Source: CAJINA01 sp964647585 (GTDB lineage: Bacteria; Desulfobacterota; Desulfobacteria; Desulfobacterales; CAJINA01). Taken from it: 64,000 nt of DNA. The translations under genes were made by a program, and so were the position numbers. Shown here piece by piece: positions 42,579 through 51,942 of the stretch. The notes below the pieces were generated by a model. That model was not told where the DNA came from. It saw only the letters and a program-made list of their open reading frames with translations, and ran no database searches. The stretch is taken from positions 7,227 through 71,226 of the forward strand of contig CAZYGG010000011.1 of NCBI GenBank assembly GCA_964647585.1, in the 5' to 3' direction. Numbering within the stretch: position 1 is the stretch's first letter; every line of letters begins with the position of its first letter.

Positions 42579-45086
42579 TCAATTTTTTTTCTTTTTCGGC
42601 TTCACCTTACTGGTGGCCACCGCATCCAGAGGGTTGTCGGGCCAGTAATGTTTCGGATAGCGCCCCTTCATCTCTTTTTTAACTTCACCATAGGCACCTT
42701 TCCAGAAGCCGGCCAGGTCCCGGGTGATCTGCACCGGCCGACCGGCCGGTGAGAGCAGATGGAGCATCACGCGGGAGGTGCCGTCCAAAATCGCGGGGGT
42801 TTGATCCAGGCCATAAACTTCCTGGAGACGCACAGCCAGCACCGGCGTTTCACCTGCAGTGTAATCCAGACGAATCCGCGAGCCGCTGGGTACCCGCAGC
42901 GCTGTCGGCGCCAGCCGATCAAGCGAGCGTCTCTGCTCCCAGTTGAGCATGGCGCCCAGGATCTTTTTCATATTCAATTTTTTTAAGGCTGCCAGGCTGC
43001 GGAGACCGGTTACATACGGCTGGAGCCAGGCTTCGAGGTCTTTCAACAGCGCCGCCGCCGACAGGTCCGGCCATTGTCCGGTGGCGTTATCGTTGGCGGC
43101 CACGTATTGTACCCGGGCCATCCAGTTGCGGTCCTCCCGGCTGAAGGGCAGGCACTCGATACCGACTTCACGTATTCCATTCAATAAGCATTCGCATACC
43201 GCTATTTTATCAGGGTTTTTTAAATTTTTATATTCCAGTACCACAGTCCCGATAATATGCTGTTGGCGACATGTCACCGCCTTTTTACGACCGTCCCACG
43301 CAATCTTTTCACGAACGGAAATCTTATCGCCCAGTACCGCTTCAAGCTCGGCCACCGCCACCGGTGCGGCCAGGAATATTTTAGCGTTGTCCGGCTGTCC
43401 GTCTGTACGGGCAACCACGATAAAGGGCGTGCCGCACAGGGGGTCATGCTCCGGTAAAATTGCCCCGCGCCCACCGGACAGGAGGTACCGGTTACGGCTG
43501 CCTTTTCTCAATTTGCCAATCCTGTCCGGGTAGGCCAGGGCCAGGATTTTACCGGCGTCGTCCGGGTGCCCGTTTGACGAATCCCCCTGTCCGGCTATTT
43601 TTTGCCAGCGCTCTGACAGCTGCAAAGTCCTGTTTAGCGTGTGGCGATCCATTAGCGGCTTATGCCCGGTGGTATTGTGTAAAAGATCCAGTCTGACCCG
43701 AATATCAGCCTCGCGCGCCAGGGAGGTTCGGGACAGTATGTCCCGGCGGCTGATCAGGGCGGCCATTTCCGCAGCAATTCGTCCGCACCCCAGTCCAGCC
43801 CCTTTCAAGATCATATGCCCCAGGCGGGGATGCACGCCGAGTGCATTGATGCGGCGGCCGTGACGGGTCACCCGCCGATCGGCATCGACCGCCGCGATGG
43901 CCTGTAAATATTCCCATGCCCGGGCCATTGCCGCGGTCGGTGGAGGATCCAGCCAGTCCAGTTCAGCGGTTTCAACATTGCCCCAGCAGGCGAGTTCAAG
44001 TGCCAGGGGACATAGATCGGTATTACAGATTTCAGGTTTGGTGTGGGGAATCAGGGAAAGCTGGTCATGTTCCGTCCAGAGCCGGAGGCAGGTCCCCGGG
44101 CCGGTTCGCCCGGCCCGTCCGCGCCGTTGATCCGCGGATGCCTTTGAAACCCTCACCGTTTCCAGGGCAGTCATCAAACTGCCCGGCTGAAAACGCGGAA
44201 TCCGCATCTGGCCGGCATCCACTACGATATGGATGCCTTCAATGGTGAGGCTGGTCTCGGCAATCGAGGTGGCCAGGACCACTTTGCGCCGGTCGGCCGG
44301 ACAGGGCTTGATGGCCAGGTCCTGCTTTTTACCCGGCAGATCGCCGTAAAGCGGTGCTATAATCAAGTCGCCCCGCGGCCGTTTTTTCTGCAGCAGAGCA
44401 GCTGCCCGGCGAATCTCACCGGCTCCGGGCAGGAAGACCAGCATGCTGCCGGACTGCTCGTCCAGGATGCGATCGATTTTATCGGCAACAAAAGCCGCCG
44501 TGACTTTTTGCACCGGTTTATCCAGGTAGCGGGTTTCAACCGGGTACTGCCGTCCCTCACAGGCAATCACCCGGGCATTGCCCAGAATCCGTGCAACCGG
44601 GTCGCCCGCGAGCGTGGCGGACATCACCAGTATGCGCAAATCCGCTCTCAGTTCCCCCTGGACCTCCCGACAGAGTGCCAGCCCCAGGTCTGAGTGAATG
44701 CTTCTTTCATGAAACTCATCGAAAATGACCAGTCCGGTACCGGTAAGTTCCGGATCTTTCTGGAGTTTGCGGGTGAGTACGGCCTCGGTGACAACTTCAA
44801 TCCGTGTATCCGGTCCGACCCGGTTATCAAACCGGATGCGGTAGCCCACGCGCTTTCCCACGGCTTCTTGCAGAGTGCCGGCCATCCGCCGGGCAGCGGC
44901 CCGGGTTGCCAGCCGCCTGGGCTGCAGCAGGATAATCTTGCGCTTGTTCAACCACGGTTCTTCCAGAAGCTCAAGCGGGACAAGCGTGGTTTTGCCGGCT
45001 CCCGGCGGAGCTTGCAGCACCACATTTTGCCCCGCCTGCAAGGCGGTTTTAAGTGCCGGTAGAATCGCCTGTACGGGTAAGGTCAT
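42579..45086 (-). CDS. hrpB: ATP-dependent DEAH-type helicase HrpB
   Basis: 835 residues, the normal size. RNA/DNA helicase of superfamily 2: Walker A APPGAGKTTLVPLEL (residues about 25-39), motif II DEFHERS (about 115), motif III MSATLAG, motif VI QRRGRAGRTGPGTCLRLW (about 318-335), and the HrpB-specific C-terminal domain with DRLAPTALRVPSGSRIRLDY (about 718) and the end motif HLLSPAGRPVQITRDLAGFW...RYPKHYWPDNPL. Its cellular role is poorly defined even in E. coli. Its start overlaps the argJ stop by four bases. It ends in a lysine-rich tail KVKPKKKK. Confidence 0.93.
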   Translation of the reverse strand: MTLPVQAILPALKTALQAGQNVVLQAPPGAGKTTLVPLELLEEPWLNKRKIILLQPRRLATRAAARRMAGTLQEAVGKRVGYRIRFDNRVGPDTRIEVVTEAVLTRKLQKDPELTGTGLVIFDEFHERSIHSDLGLALCREVQGELRADLRILVMSATLAGDPVARILGNARVIACEGRQYPVETRYLDKPVQKVTAAFVADKIDRILDEQSGSMLVFLPGAGEIRRAAALLQKKRPRGDLIIAPLYGDLPGKKQDLAIKPCPADRRKVVLATSIAETSLTIEGIHIVVDAGQMRIPRFQPGSLMTALETVRVSKASADQRRGRAGRTGPGTCLRLWTEHDQLSLIPHTKPEICNTDLCPLALELACWGNVETAELDWLDPPPTAAMARAWEYLQAIAAVDADRRVTRHGRRINALGVHPRLGHMILKGAGLGCGRIAAEMAALISRRDILSRTSLAREADIRVRLDLLHNTTGHKPLMDRHTLNRTLQLSERWQKIAGQGDSSNGHPDDAGKILALAYPDRIGKLRKGSRNRYLLSGGRGAILPEHDPLCGTPFIVVARTDGQPDNAKIFLAAPVAVAELEAVLGDKISVREKIAWDGRKKAVTCRQQHIIGTVVLEYKNLKNPDKIAVCECLLNGIREVGIECLPFSREDRNWMARVQYVAANDNATGQWPDLSAAALLKDLEAWLQPYVTGLRSLAALKKLNMKKILGAMLNWEQRRSLDRLAPTALRVPSGSRIRLDYTAGETPVLAVRLQEVYGLDQTPAILDGTSRVMLHLLSPAGRPVQITRDLAGFWKGAYGEVKKEMKGRYPKHYWPDNPLDAVATSKVKPKKKKN

Positions 45087-46249
45087 GACGAGTAGTAGGC
45101 GGCATTTTCTTCAATATACCCTTCGGTGAGATCACAACCATAGGCCGTGGCCCGTCCGGAACCTATGTTCAGGTCGGCTTCAATGCGGACCTGCTCTCCG
45201 CCCAGCAGCTTGCGCACGGCATCCTCATCAAAATCAACCCGTGCAAGATCCCGGTAAACCAGAGTGTCATTGATCCGGATACTGATGCGGGCCGGATCCT
45301 GCTTACACTGCACGCATTTGCCGATGGCCATGAGGACCCGGCCGATGTTCGGGTCCGCCCCATAGGCCATGGTTTTCACCAGGGGGGAATTGACCAGGGA
45401 CTTGGCGATCACAATGGCCTGCTTTTCATCTGCGGCCCCGCTCACATCCGCAATCAGCAGTTTGGTCGCGCCTTCCGCGTCACGGGCCAGCATTTTTGCC
45501 ATTTCCTTACAGGCAAACGTCAGCGCAGTCATAAACTGTTTCGGGTCTACCGGCCCGGCCAGTCCGTTGGCCATGGCGACACAGGTGTCCGATGTACTGG
45601 TGTCGGTGTCGACCGAAAGCATGTTGAACGAAACGGACACGGCCCGCCGCAGGATATGGTCCAGGGCCGGCGCATCTATTTCCGCATCGGTAAAGATGTA
45701 GACCAGCATGGTGGCCATGTTGGGTTCGATCATGCCGGCCCCTTTCCCCACGATGGTCAACACCGTCCCGCCGACATCCATCGAAATGGCCTTGGGGTAG
45801 GTGTCGGTGGTCATGATCCCGGCGGTCCCGACCAGCGGGTCGTCTGCGAGCAGGCTGGAAATACCCTGGATACCGGCCTCTATCTTCTCAATTTCCAACT
45901 GTTTGGCAATGACCCCCGTGGAACTCATGATCACCTGGTCGGCCGGAATGTTGAATTCCGCCGACACTGCCGTGGCCATGCGCGCAGCGTTGTCCAGGCC
46001 GGTCTGGCCGGTGCCCACGTTGCTGATCTTGCTGTTGGCCACGATGGCCCGCAGAATACCTTTTTTGATGATGTCGCGTCCCAGAATCACGGGCGCACCC
46101 GGGAATTTGTTCAGGGTAAAAACACCGGATGCACTGGCGGCCACTTCAGAGTAGAAAACGGCCAGGTCAGGCCCGGCCTTCTTCAGTCCGCAGTTGGTAC
46201 TCGCACAGGTGAACCCCCGGGGCATTACGGCTTTGTCATGCAGTTTCAT
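45083..46249 (-). CDS. argJ: Bifunctional ornithine acetyltransferase / N-acetylglutamate synthase
   Basis: 388 residues. It transfers the acetyl group of N-acetylornithine to glutamate, the cyclic step of arginine synthesis. The self-cleavage and active-site region is KGAGMIEPNMATMLVYIFTDA near residues 168-188, where the Thr of NMATML is the nucleophile. Further motifs: GIMTTDTYPKA near 143, TDTSTSDTCVAMANG near 216, and RDAEGATKLLIADVSGA near 256. The C-terminal GSGRATAYGCDLTEGYI is usual. It is followed by hrpB with an ATGA overlap. No other arg genes are in the window. Confidence 0.94.
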   Translation of the reverse strand: MKLHDKAVMPRGFTCASTNCGLKKAGPDLAVFYSEVAASASGVFTLNKFPGAPVILGRDIIKKGILRAIVANSKISNVGTGQTGLDNAARMATAVSAEFNIPADQVIMSSTGVIAKQLEIEKIEAGIQGISSLLADDPLVGTAGIMTTDTYPKAISMDVGGTVLTIVGKGAGMIEPNMATMLVYIFTDAEIDAPALDHILRRAVSVSFNMLSVDTDTSTSDTCVAMANGLAGPVDPKQFMTALTFACKEMAKMLARDAEGATKLLIADVSGAADEKQAIVIAKSLVNSPLVKTMAYGADPNIGRVLMAIGKCVQCKQDPARISIRINDTLVYRDLARVDFDEDAVRKLLGGEQVRIEADLNIGSGRATAYGCDLTEGYIEENAAYYSS

Positions 46250-46387
46250 GTGTATCCTTTTGTAAACACTCAGAATTTATTCTGTTAAGGCTGCGCCGCT
46301 GCTTATCCGGCATAACGCGCATGCCCCGGGAACTCAAAAGTCTTACGCATTGCTTAAACGTGGCGTTTATGATAGCAGGCATCCACC

Positions 46388-46756
46388 ATGTTTTCAGGAA
46401 TGAACGAAATTTTGCTGATTGCGGCCATTGTCCTGGTCGTCATTTTCATCCCCCGCGTGAATGCGTCCCGGAAGGCCGGTCGCCCGGGAGTTCGGTCGGC
46501 AGCAAGGTCGGGGTTTGCGCTGTCAGGCCGGCAGAGGCTCGCCCTTTTCGCTTCCATCATCTGGCTGGTCTTCTGGGCGGTCCACTATGAGCCCTGGCAG
46601 CGAGAATGGAAACTCTTTGTATACATCGGCGCCGGCCCGATTCTGGTCACATGGGGCCTCTGGTGGACCCTGAAAGGCCGGCGCAGTATGTTTAAAGTGA
46701 AGAAAAATCCGAAATCTGAATTTCGAAGCTCGAAACAAAAGGGCAAATCAGAATGA
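46388..46756 (+). CDS. Small membrane protein with a repeat-encoded tail
   Basis: 122 residues. Hydrophobic segments lie at about 7-23 (EILLIAAIVLVVIFIPRV), 48-66 (RLALFASIIWLVFWAVHY) and 76-93 (LFVYIGAGPILVTWGLWW). A basic loop (ASRKAGRPGVRSAARSG) joins the first two. I do not recognise the family. The final 16 or so residues (NPKSEFRSSKQKGKSE) and the stop are encoded by the left arm of the inverted repeat at 46705-46867, so the true C-terminus may have been replaced. It is divergent from argJ, about 140 bases away, with no other neighbour in its direction. Confidence 0.55.
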   Translation: MFSGMNEILLIAAIVLVVIFIPRVNASRKAGRPGVRSAARSGFALSGRQRLALFASIIWLVFWAVHYEPWQREWKLFVYIGAGPILVTWGLWWTLKGRRSMFKVKKNPKSEFRSSKQKGKSE

Positions 46757-46867
46757 CCGAAAGAAACAAACAAAACCTGTCATTACAATAGGTTCGCCCC
46801 TGTTTTGGTCATTTGGCAATTTTAATTTCGAATTTGTTTCGAATTTCGTGCTTCGTATTTCGGATTT
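46705..46867. repeat. Large inverted repeat built from TTCGAAAC/CGAAAT words
   Basis: Left arm 46705-46780 (AAATCCGAAATC, TTTCGAAGCTCGAAACAAA, CAAATCAGAATGACC) and right arm 46791-46867 (GGTCATTTGGCAATTTT, TTTCGAATTTGTTTCGAAT, GTATTTCGGATTT) are imperfect reverse complements over about 75 bases with a 10-base centre. Its left arm overlaps the end of the membrane-protein gene. Confidence 0.85.
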
Positions 46868-46962
46868 AGCCGACCTCATTAACCAGATATTTTTCGCCCC
46901 ATATTTCTTTGTCTTATTTGTGAGACGCAACACTAGTCTGTGAGTATGAACGCCCGGACGCG

Positions 46963-49364
46963 CTAGTTCAACCGTTCCGGCCCCACAGGTTCCAGCTCCA
47001 GCGCCCTCATTTTCTCCGGGGTGGGCCCGCCAATCTCCCGGCTCCATCCCACCGTCTGGTAAAATTCGTCCATCAGGGTGTGAAGATCAACGCGGTTGCC
47101 CTTGAGCGGGCCTTCCTTTAAGGGCGTCGTCCCGATGGCCCGGTCATGTATCTGGTATTCCCGGGTGGCAACACCCTCGCGCAGGTTAAAAGCCTTCCGC
47201 AGGTTCAGAATCCGTTCGCCGCTCTTCAGGTACTCATCCGCACTCACCCCCCAACCGGTGACGGCGTTCATGTATTCCACCACCGGTAAATGGCTGGTGA
47301 TCGCCCCGAAAAGGCACATGCCGCCACAATTGAGCAGTTGCATGTAGTAGGTCCCGGCCGCAAACCGTCGGATATCTTTGATCGCCCTGCCCTTGCCGGA
47401 TTTTACCATCCGGGCGGCGGCCGGGAATCTCTTTTCCAGACCGAAAAGCGAGGCATAAAGATAGCACGACACCGTGTGACGCCCGGGAGTGGGTTCACAT
47501 TCATAGGCAATGGCAAACCCTGGGTCCAGCCGGGGATCGTGCATGGGCAGTTCCTGCCCACCGGCGTGGATGGCGTAGGCTTCACTGCCGTTGCCTATTT
47601 TTTCAGAAGCCCGTTTGACGCCGTCGGCCAATATATCGCCAAAGCCTTCGCGCTTGATGATCAGGTCCACCAGTTGGACGACGGCTTCGGTTTTACCCCA
47701 GCCCAGCTGCAGCCCGCCGGTGGTGGTTTCGTCGATGATCCCGTTTTCAAAGCATTCCGTGGCAAATGCCACGGTCGCGCCGGTGGAGATGGTATCGATG
47801 GCTGCCCGGTTGCACATTTCATTAATTTCGACAATGGCGTCGAAATCATCCTGCAACAGCATCCCGCCAAAGGAACCGATGGTTTCATATTCAGGTTTGT
47901 GGTGTGACGCCCGGGAGTGGGTTCACATTCATAGGCAATGGCAAACCCTGGGTCCAGCCGGGGATCGTGCATGGGCAGTTCCTGCCCACCGGCGTGGATG
48001 GCGTAGGCTTCACTGCCGTTGCCTATTTTTTCAGAAGCCCGTTTGACGCCGTCGGCCAATATATCGCCAAAGCCTTCGCGCTTGATGATCAGGTCCACCA
48101 GTTGGACGACGGCTTCGGTTTTACCCCAGCCCAGCTGCAGCCCGCCGGTGGTGGTTTCGTCGATGATCCCGTTTTCAAAGCATTCCGTGGCAAATGCCAC
48201 GGTCGCGCCGGTGGAGATGGTATCGATGGCTGCCCGGTTGCACATTTCATTAATTTCGACAATGGCGTCGAAATCATCCTGCAACAGCATCCCGCCAAAG
48301 GAACCGATGGTTTCATATTCAGGTTTGTGGCCTTTTTCGCCCTTGTACTTCCCTTTCTTGATCTCGATAATACCACCGCAGCCCAGGGGACAGGCCTGAC
48401 AGGCATACCGCTTTTTCTGGTATTTGATTACGTTCTCATCCGAGCCCTTTGATGAACTTTTAATGGGAAACTCCTTGTATCCGACTCCGCCCCAGTTTTT
48501 AATGGGCATATCGCCAACCATGGCGGAATAGGTCGTCAGACCGGCTGTGCCGTATTTCCTGAGGATTTCCCGGATAAGCGATGGTTGCGACGGGACGGAA
48601 ATACCGGTGCGGGCGATGATCTGGCTGAGAAAGTTCATCACGTACATCGTGATGCGGTCGATGATGCTGGATTTATTGTACCCCGCAATGAAGCGGCTGT
48701 TGATTGTCTTGAGCGCTTCCGGGTCAGCCACCTTCACTTTCGCCTTGCCGCGCAGGGCAATCGCCTTGAGGTTTTTGCTGCCCATAACCGCGCCGAGACC
48801 CGAACGCGCGGCAATCCGGGCTCCGTCCGTGGCTATACCGGAAATCAGGGACTTTTTCTCACCACTCACCCCGATGGAGGCAATCTGAATGTTGCGGCCA
48901 CCGAGCTCGTCCCGGATGGCCTGTTCCGTTTCCAGGATATCTTTACCCCACAGGCCGTTTGCCTCCCGAATTTCCACGTCACCCGCGTCGATGACCACCC
49001 AGACCGGTTTTTCGGCGGCACCGGTAAAAAAGATGGCATCATAGCCGGAACGCTTGATGGCCCTGGAAAAGTAGCCGCCGGCATTGGCATCCCCCCACCC
49101 GCCTGTCAAAGGAGATTTGCCGACCACCATGAACCGGCCGGAAAAGAATGCCTTTGTGCCGGAAAGCAGGCCTGAACAGAATCCCAGGTGGCTCTCCGCG
49201 GCCAGCGCATCCACACCGGCTTTCTGCCGCTCCATGATCACGGCCGCCCCCAATCCGTACCCGGACAGGTATTTCTTGTAGAACGCCTCACCCGGCTCGA
49301 CAATTTCAGTTTTACCGGTACTCAGATCGATAACACAGTATTTCCCCATGACCCCATTCAACAT
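46963..49364 (-). pseudogene. Tungsten aldehyde:ferredoxin oxidoreductase, frame broken by a tandem duplication
   Basis: Starting at ATG 49364 (GGGGGA upstream), the N-terminal part reads MLNGVMGKYCVIDL, PLTGGWGDANAGGYF (pterin-binding), IGVSGEKKSLISGIATDGARIAARSGLGAVMGSKNLKAI, and CQACPLGCGG (4Fe-4S ligands), then runs into the wrong frame after CEPTPGRHT. The C-terminal part (DILADGVKRAS, CGGMCLFGAI) is intact in another frame. A perfect 428-bp duplication (47475-47902 and 47903-48330) separates them; with one copy removed a continuous 657-residue AOR-family enzyme results. It would oxidise aldehydes to acids with ferredoxin, in the cytoplasm. Either a very recent disruption or an assembly error. 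Confidence 0.85.
47475..48330. repeat. Perfect 428-bp tandem duplication inside the AOR gene
   Basis: 47475-47902 and 47903-48330 match at every position I compared. 428 is not a multiple of three, so the reading frame shifts. The joins share only one base of homology (G). Confidence 0.93.
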
Positions 49365-49398
49365 ATATTCCCCCAAAATCTGTTTCTCATCGCGATAT

Positions 49399-50058
49399 TC
49401 AACCACAAAGTTCCAGGACTTTATTCACCAGTTTTTCAATTCCAACGGCCACTTCCTTGATGCCCGGGCCCAGCATATAGGCCGGGGTGGTGACGATTTT
49501 ATTCTTCGCATCGACATGGATCTCGTCAACCGCATGGTCAATGTGGACACCGCCCATCTGGCCGATGGCCGCCGCCGTGCCGGCATCATTACCGATGGTC
49601 ACTTCCGGTGCTTTAGCGGCTACGGCCCGCACCAGGGTCGCCGGTGCGATACAAAGGGCCCCCACCGGTTTACCGGCATCCAGCATCTCCCCGATCACCC
49701 GCTGCACTTCTGGATGAACATTGGCCTCAGGGCCTTTTACCGCAAAGTTGCTCAAATTTTTGGCGGCCCCGAATCCCCCGGGAATAATCAGCGCATCCAT
49801 CTGGGAGGCGGTGACATCGGCAAGGTTTTCAATGTCCCCCCTGGCGATCCGGGCGGATTCAATCAGCACATTGCGTTTTTCATAGCTTTCGGTCTGGCTG
49901 TAATGGTTCATCACGTGCATTTGCTCTATGTCAGGAGCCATACAGACTATCTCCGCGCCGGCCCGGTCCAGAGACAGCAGCGTCAATACGGACTCATGGA
50001 TTTCAGAACCGTCATAAACGCCGCAACCGGATAGCATTACACCTACTTTTTTAGCCAT
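49399..50058 (-). CDS. elbB: ElbB-type glyoxalase of the DJ-1/PfpI superfamily
   Basis: 219 residues, normal for ElbB. The N-terminal GVMLSGCGVYDGSEIHESV (about 6-24) and TESYEKRNVLIESARIARGDI are family signatures; the nucleophile elbow is GALCIAPATL with Cys near 137, and GNDAGTAAAIGQMGGVH near 155. ElbB is linked to glyoxalase activity and to isoprenoid regulation in E. coli; the physiological substrate is not settled. It is 34 bases upstream of the aldehyde oxidoreductase gene on the same strand, so both may handle aldehydes. Confidence 0.9.
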   Translation of the reverse strand: MAKKVGVMLSGCGVYDGSEIHESVLTLLSLDRAGAEIVCMAPDIEQMHVMNHYSQTESYEKRNVLIESARIARGDIENLADVTASQMDALIIPGGFGAAKNLSNFAVKGPEANVHPEVQRVIGEMLDAGKPVGALCIAPATLVRAVAAKAPEVTIGNDAGTAAAIGQMGGVHIDHAVDEIHVDAKNKIVTTPAYMLGPGIKEVAVGIEKLVNKVLELCG

Positions 50059-50077
50059 TGCAAATCTCCTTAATAAG

Positions 50078-50163
50078 TTTCAGGTGTTAGGTTTTAGGTG
50101 TTAAGACATAACCCGCAAACCATCGAAACCAAGTCTTAAAACTTAACACCTAAAACTTAAAAC
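50078..50163. repeat. Inverted repeat built from GGTGTTAGGTTTTAGG words
   Basis: Left arm CAGGTGTTAGGTTTTAGGTG followed by TTAAGAC, right arm GTCTTAAAACTTAACACCTA then AAACTTAAAAC. Shared words TTTTAGGTGTTAAG appear in both orientations. It lies between elbB and the thioesterase gene. Confidence 0.65.
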
Positions 50164-50167
50164 AATC

Positions 50168-50196
50168 ATAAAACTTTGTTTTTTATAGTTTTATGC
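50168..50196. terminator. AT-rich hairpin overlapping the end of the thioesterase gene
   Basis: CATAAAACT - 11 bases including TTTTTT - AGTTTTATG, a perfect 9-bp stem that includes the thioesterase stop codon region (50191-50196). Possible terminator on the minus strand. Confidence 0.45.
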
Positions 50197-50577
50197 TTCC
50201 AATACATGCTTATCCAGCACAAAGCACGTAAACGTCCCCTGAAAGACCAGGTCGTCTCCCCGGGCGACATCGACCAGGACGATATGCTTTTTACCTTTGA
50301 CCGCCTCGGTTCTGGCTGTGGCCAGCACGGTATCGCCCACTTTTACCGGCTTCAGAAAACGTGTCTCCGCTCCACCAAGGACCACATAGGGGTCGTTGAC
50401 CGCAATCATGGCCGCGTGGTCGGCCAGTCCGAAAATAAAGCCGCCATGCACCAGTCCCGGGCTGTCGACCGCCATATCGGCACTGGTTTCCATTGCGACG
50501 CTGCTGTTGCCGTCCGCGGTGTGAACCGGTGCGCCACACAAGCGCTGGTCGATCTGTTCGTGGGTCCTGATGTCCAT
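50191..50577 (-). CDS. Hotdog-fold thioesterase
   Basis: 128 residues from ATG 50577, with GGGAGG six bases upstream; nine upstream in-frame residues are not needed. A single hotdog domain: MDIRTHEQIDQRLCGAPVHTADGNSSVAMETSADMAVDSPGLVHGGFIFGLADHAAM, with the HGGFIFGLAD helix motif typical of PaaI/4HBT relatives, and LVFQGTFTCFVLDKHVL at the end. It should hydrolyse an acyl-CoA. It is divergent from the CoA-transferase genes (about 330 bases away), which fits CoA-thioester recycling, but its acyl group is unknown. Confidence 0.78.
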   Translation of the reverse strand: MDIRTHEQIDQRLCGAPVHTADGNSSVAMETSADMAVDSPGLVHGGFIFGLADHAAMIAVNDPYVVLGGAETRFLKPVKVGDTVLATARTEAVKGKKHIVLVDVARGDDLVFQGTFTCFVLDKHVLEA

Positions 50578-50597
50578 AAGTACCTCCCTGCCAAACA

Positions 50598-50750
50598 TGT
50601 CCACCCATCAATCAAAGATTTCAGGATGGAGCATTTGGCTGTTAGCGGTTAGCAATTAGGTAAAATCCTGTAATTTATTCGTTTTATCTAAAACCTAATA
50701 GCGAAAGGCTAACACCTTTCATCCTTGATTTCCAATCATGGATGGACAAC
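50598..50750. repeat. Dispersed GTTAGC-type repeat, copy B (full inverted pair)
   Basis: Left arm 50598-50660 (TGTCCACCCATCAATC, ATTTCAGGATGGAGC, GTTAGCGGTTAGCAATTAGG) and right arm 50691-50750 (AACCTAATAGCGAAAGGCTA, ATCCTTGATTTCCAATC, CATGGATGGACA) are imperfect reverse complements about a 30-base centre. The left arm matches copies at 2604 and 23821. The remainder of 50751-50905 shows nothing I can name. Confidence 0.8.
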
Positions 50751-50905
50751 AGTTATAATCTGCAGGCTGGAACCGAACGTTTCAAACTTCCAGATGCTCA
50801 TTACCAGATTCTTCGATGGATATCAAATTAGGCTTGACAAATAGCCGGGATCTCTGAAATTTTCCTTTAAAACCTACACGGAAACGCCACAGCAGGAAGG
50901 ACCCG

Positions 50906-51883
50906 ATGAATACAGCTCAAACAAAGTGCATGGATCTCAAAACCGCTATCCAGGCCTACGTTCCAGACGGCGCGCATCTTTCCATCGGCGGATTCACCAT
51001 CAACCGCAATCCCATGGCGGCTGTCTACGAAATCATTCGCCAGGGTAAAAAGGACCTGCACCTGTACGCCCATTCCAACGGCCATGGGGCGGACGAGCTG
51101 ATCGGCGGGGGCTGCGTTGCACGCCTGGAGATTGCCTACGGCGGCAGCGGACGTTTTGCACCCACCTGTATCCGTTTTCGCAAAGCAGTCGAAAACGGCA
51201 CGCTGCAGGTTGAAGACTATTCAAATTACCAGATGACCCTGCGATTCACGGCCGGGGCCATGGGGGTGCCGTTCTTACCCACACGTTCCGGCCTGGGAAC
51301 CGACATCGTCAACCGCTGGGGATTCAGCCCCGAACAGCGTAAAAATGACCCCCGCCTGCCGGATGACAAACTGATCGTGGCAGACAATCCCTTCGGAGAA
51401 TGGACCGACACATTCAAGCTTGTTCTGGTGCCGGCCATTAATCCGGACGTGACTATAATCCACGTCCAGCAGGCGGACGCCACCGGGCTGGCCCGCATAA
51501 AAGGGCTGCCCTTTGCCGATGTGGAACAGGCCAAGGCGGCCCGGCACCTCATCGTCACCTGCGAGGAACTCCTGGAACCGGGATTCCTGAAATCAGATCC
51601 GGACAGCAACCAGATACCGCCTTTTTGCGTGGACGCCGTTGTCCATGTACCGCACGGGGCCTATCCCACGGCCTGTTACGGCCACTACGACTATGACCCG
51701 GTCTACCTGAACCATTACAAGGAAACCGCTCCCGACGATGAGCGTCACCGGATCTATCTGGACAAATTCGTTTGCGGCACCCGAACCCATGCCGAATTCA
51801 TGGAAAAGATCAAGCCAGAACAACTGCAGGCCATCCAGGCAGACAAACGCACCGGTTATGCGGTGGGGCTGGATAGAAAGTAA
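50906..51883 (+). CDS. CoA-transferase alpha subunit (glutaconate CoA-transferase type)
   Basis: 325 residues, the size of GctA-type family I alpha subunits. Motifs: VPDGAHLSIGGFTINRNPMAAVYEIIRQGKKDL (residues about 18-50), HSNGHGADELIGGGCVARLEIAYGGSGRFAPT (about 56-87), GLGTDIV, and VTIIHVQQADATGLARIKG (about 178-196). It acts with the beta subunit encoded next to move CoA between organic acids; glutaconate, 3-oxoacid or aromatic substrates are all possible. CAGGAAGGA stands before the ATG. The two genes are separated by 59 bases containing a GTTAGC-type repeat fragment. Confidence 0.85.
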   Translation: MNTAQTKCMDLKTAIQAYVPDGAHLSIGGFTINRNPMAAVYEIIRQGKKDLHLYAHSNGHGADELIGGGCVARLEIAYGGSGRFAPTCIRFRKAVENGTLQVEDYSNYQMTLRFTAGAMGVPFLPTRSGLGTDIVNRWGFSPEQRKNDPRLPDDKLIVADNPFGEWTDTFKLVLVPAINPDVTIIHVQQADATGLARIKGLPFADVEQAKAARHLIVTCEELLEPGFLKSDPDSNQIPPFCVDAVVHVPHGAYPTACYGHYDYDPVYLNHYKETAPDDERHRIYLDKFVCGTRTHAEFMEKIKPEQLQAIQADKRTGYAVGLDRK

Positions 51884-51917
51884 AGCGGTTAGCCATTAGC
51901 AATTAGCTGTTAGCATA
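51884..51917. repeat. GTTAGC-word fragment between CoA-transferase genes
   Basis: GCGGTTAGCCATTAGCAATT followed by AGCTGTTAGC repeats the vocabulary of the dispersed element (GGTTAGC, TTAGCAATTAG), starting right after the alpha-subunit stop. Confidence 0.6.
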
Positions 51918-51942
51918 AGAAAGGAACGAATTGAGAGATATT

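Noticed and set aside
48585..49175. Plus-strand 196-codon frame in the aldehyde oxidoreductase region
   Set aside because: Antisense shadow of the AOR gene with no independent support.
49365..49406. 14-residue upstream extension of the aldehyde oxidoreductase
   Set aside because: It would overlap the end of elbB; GGGGGA before ATG 49364 is the better start.
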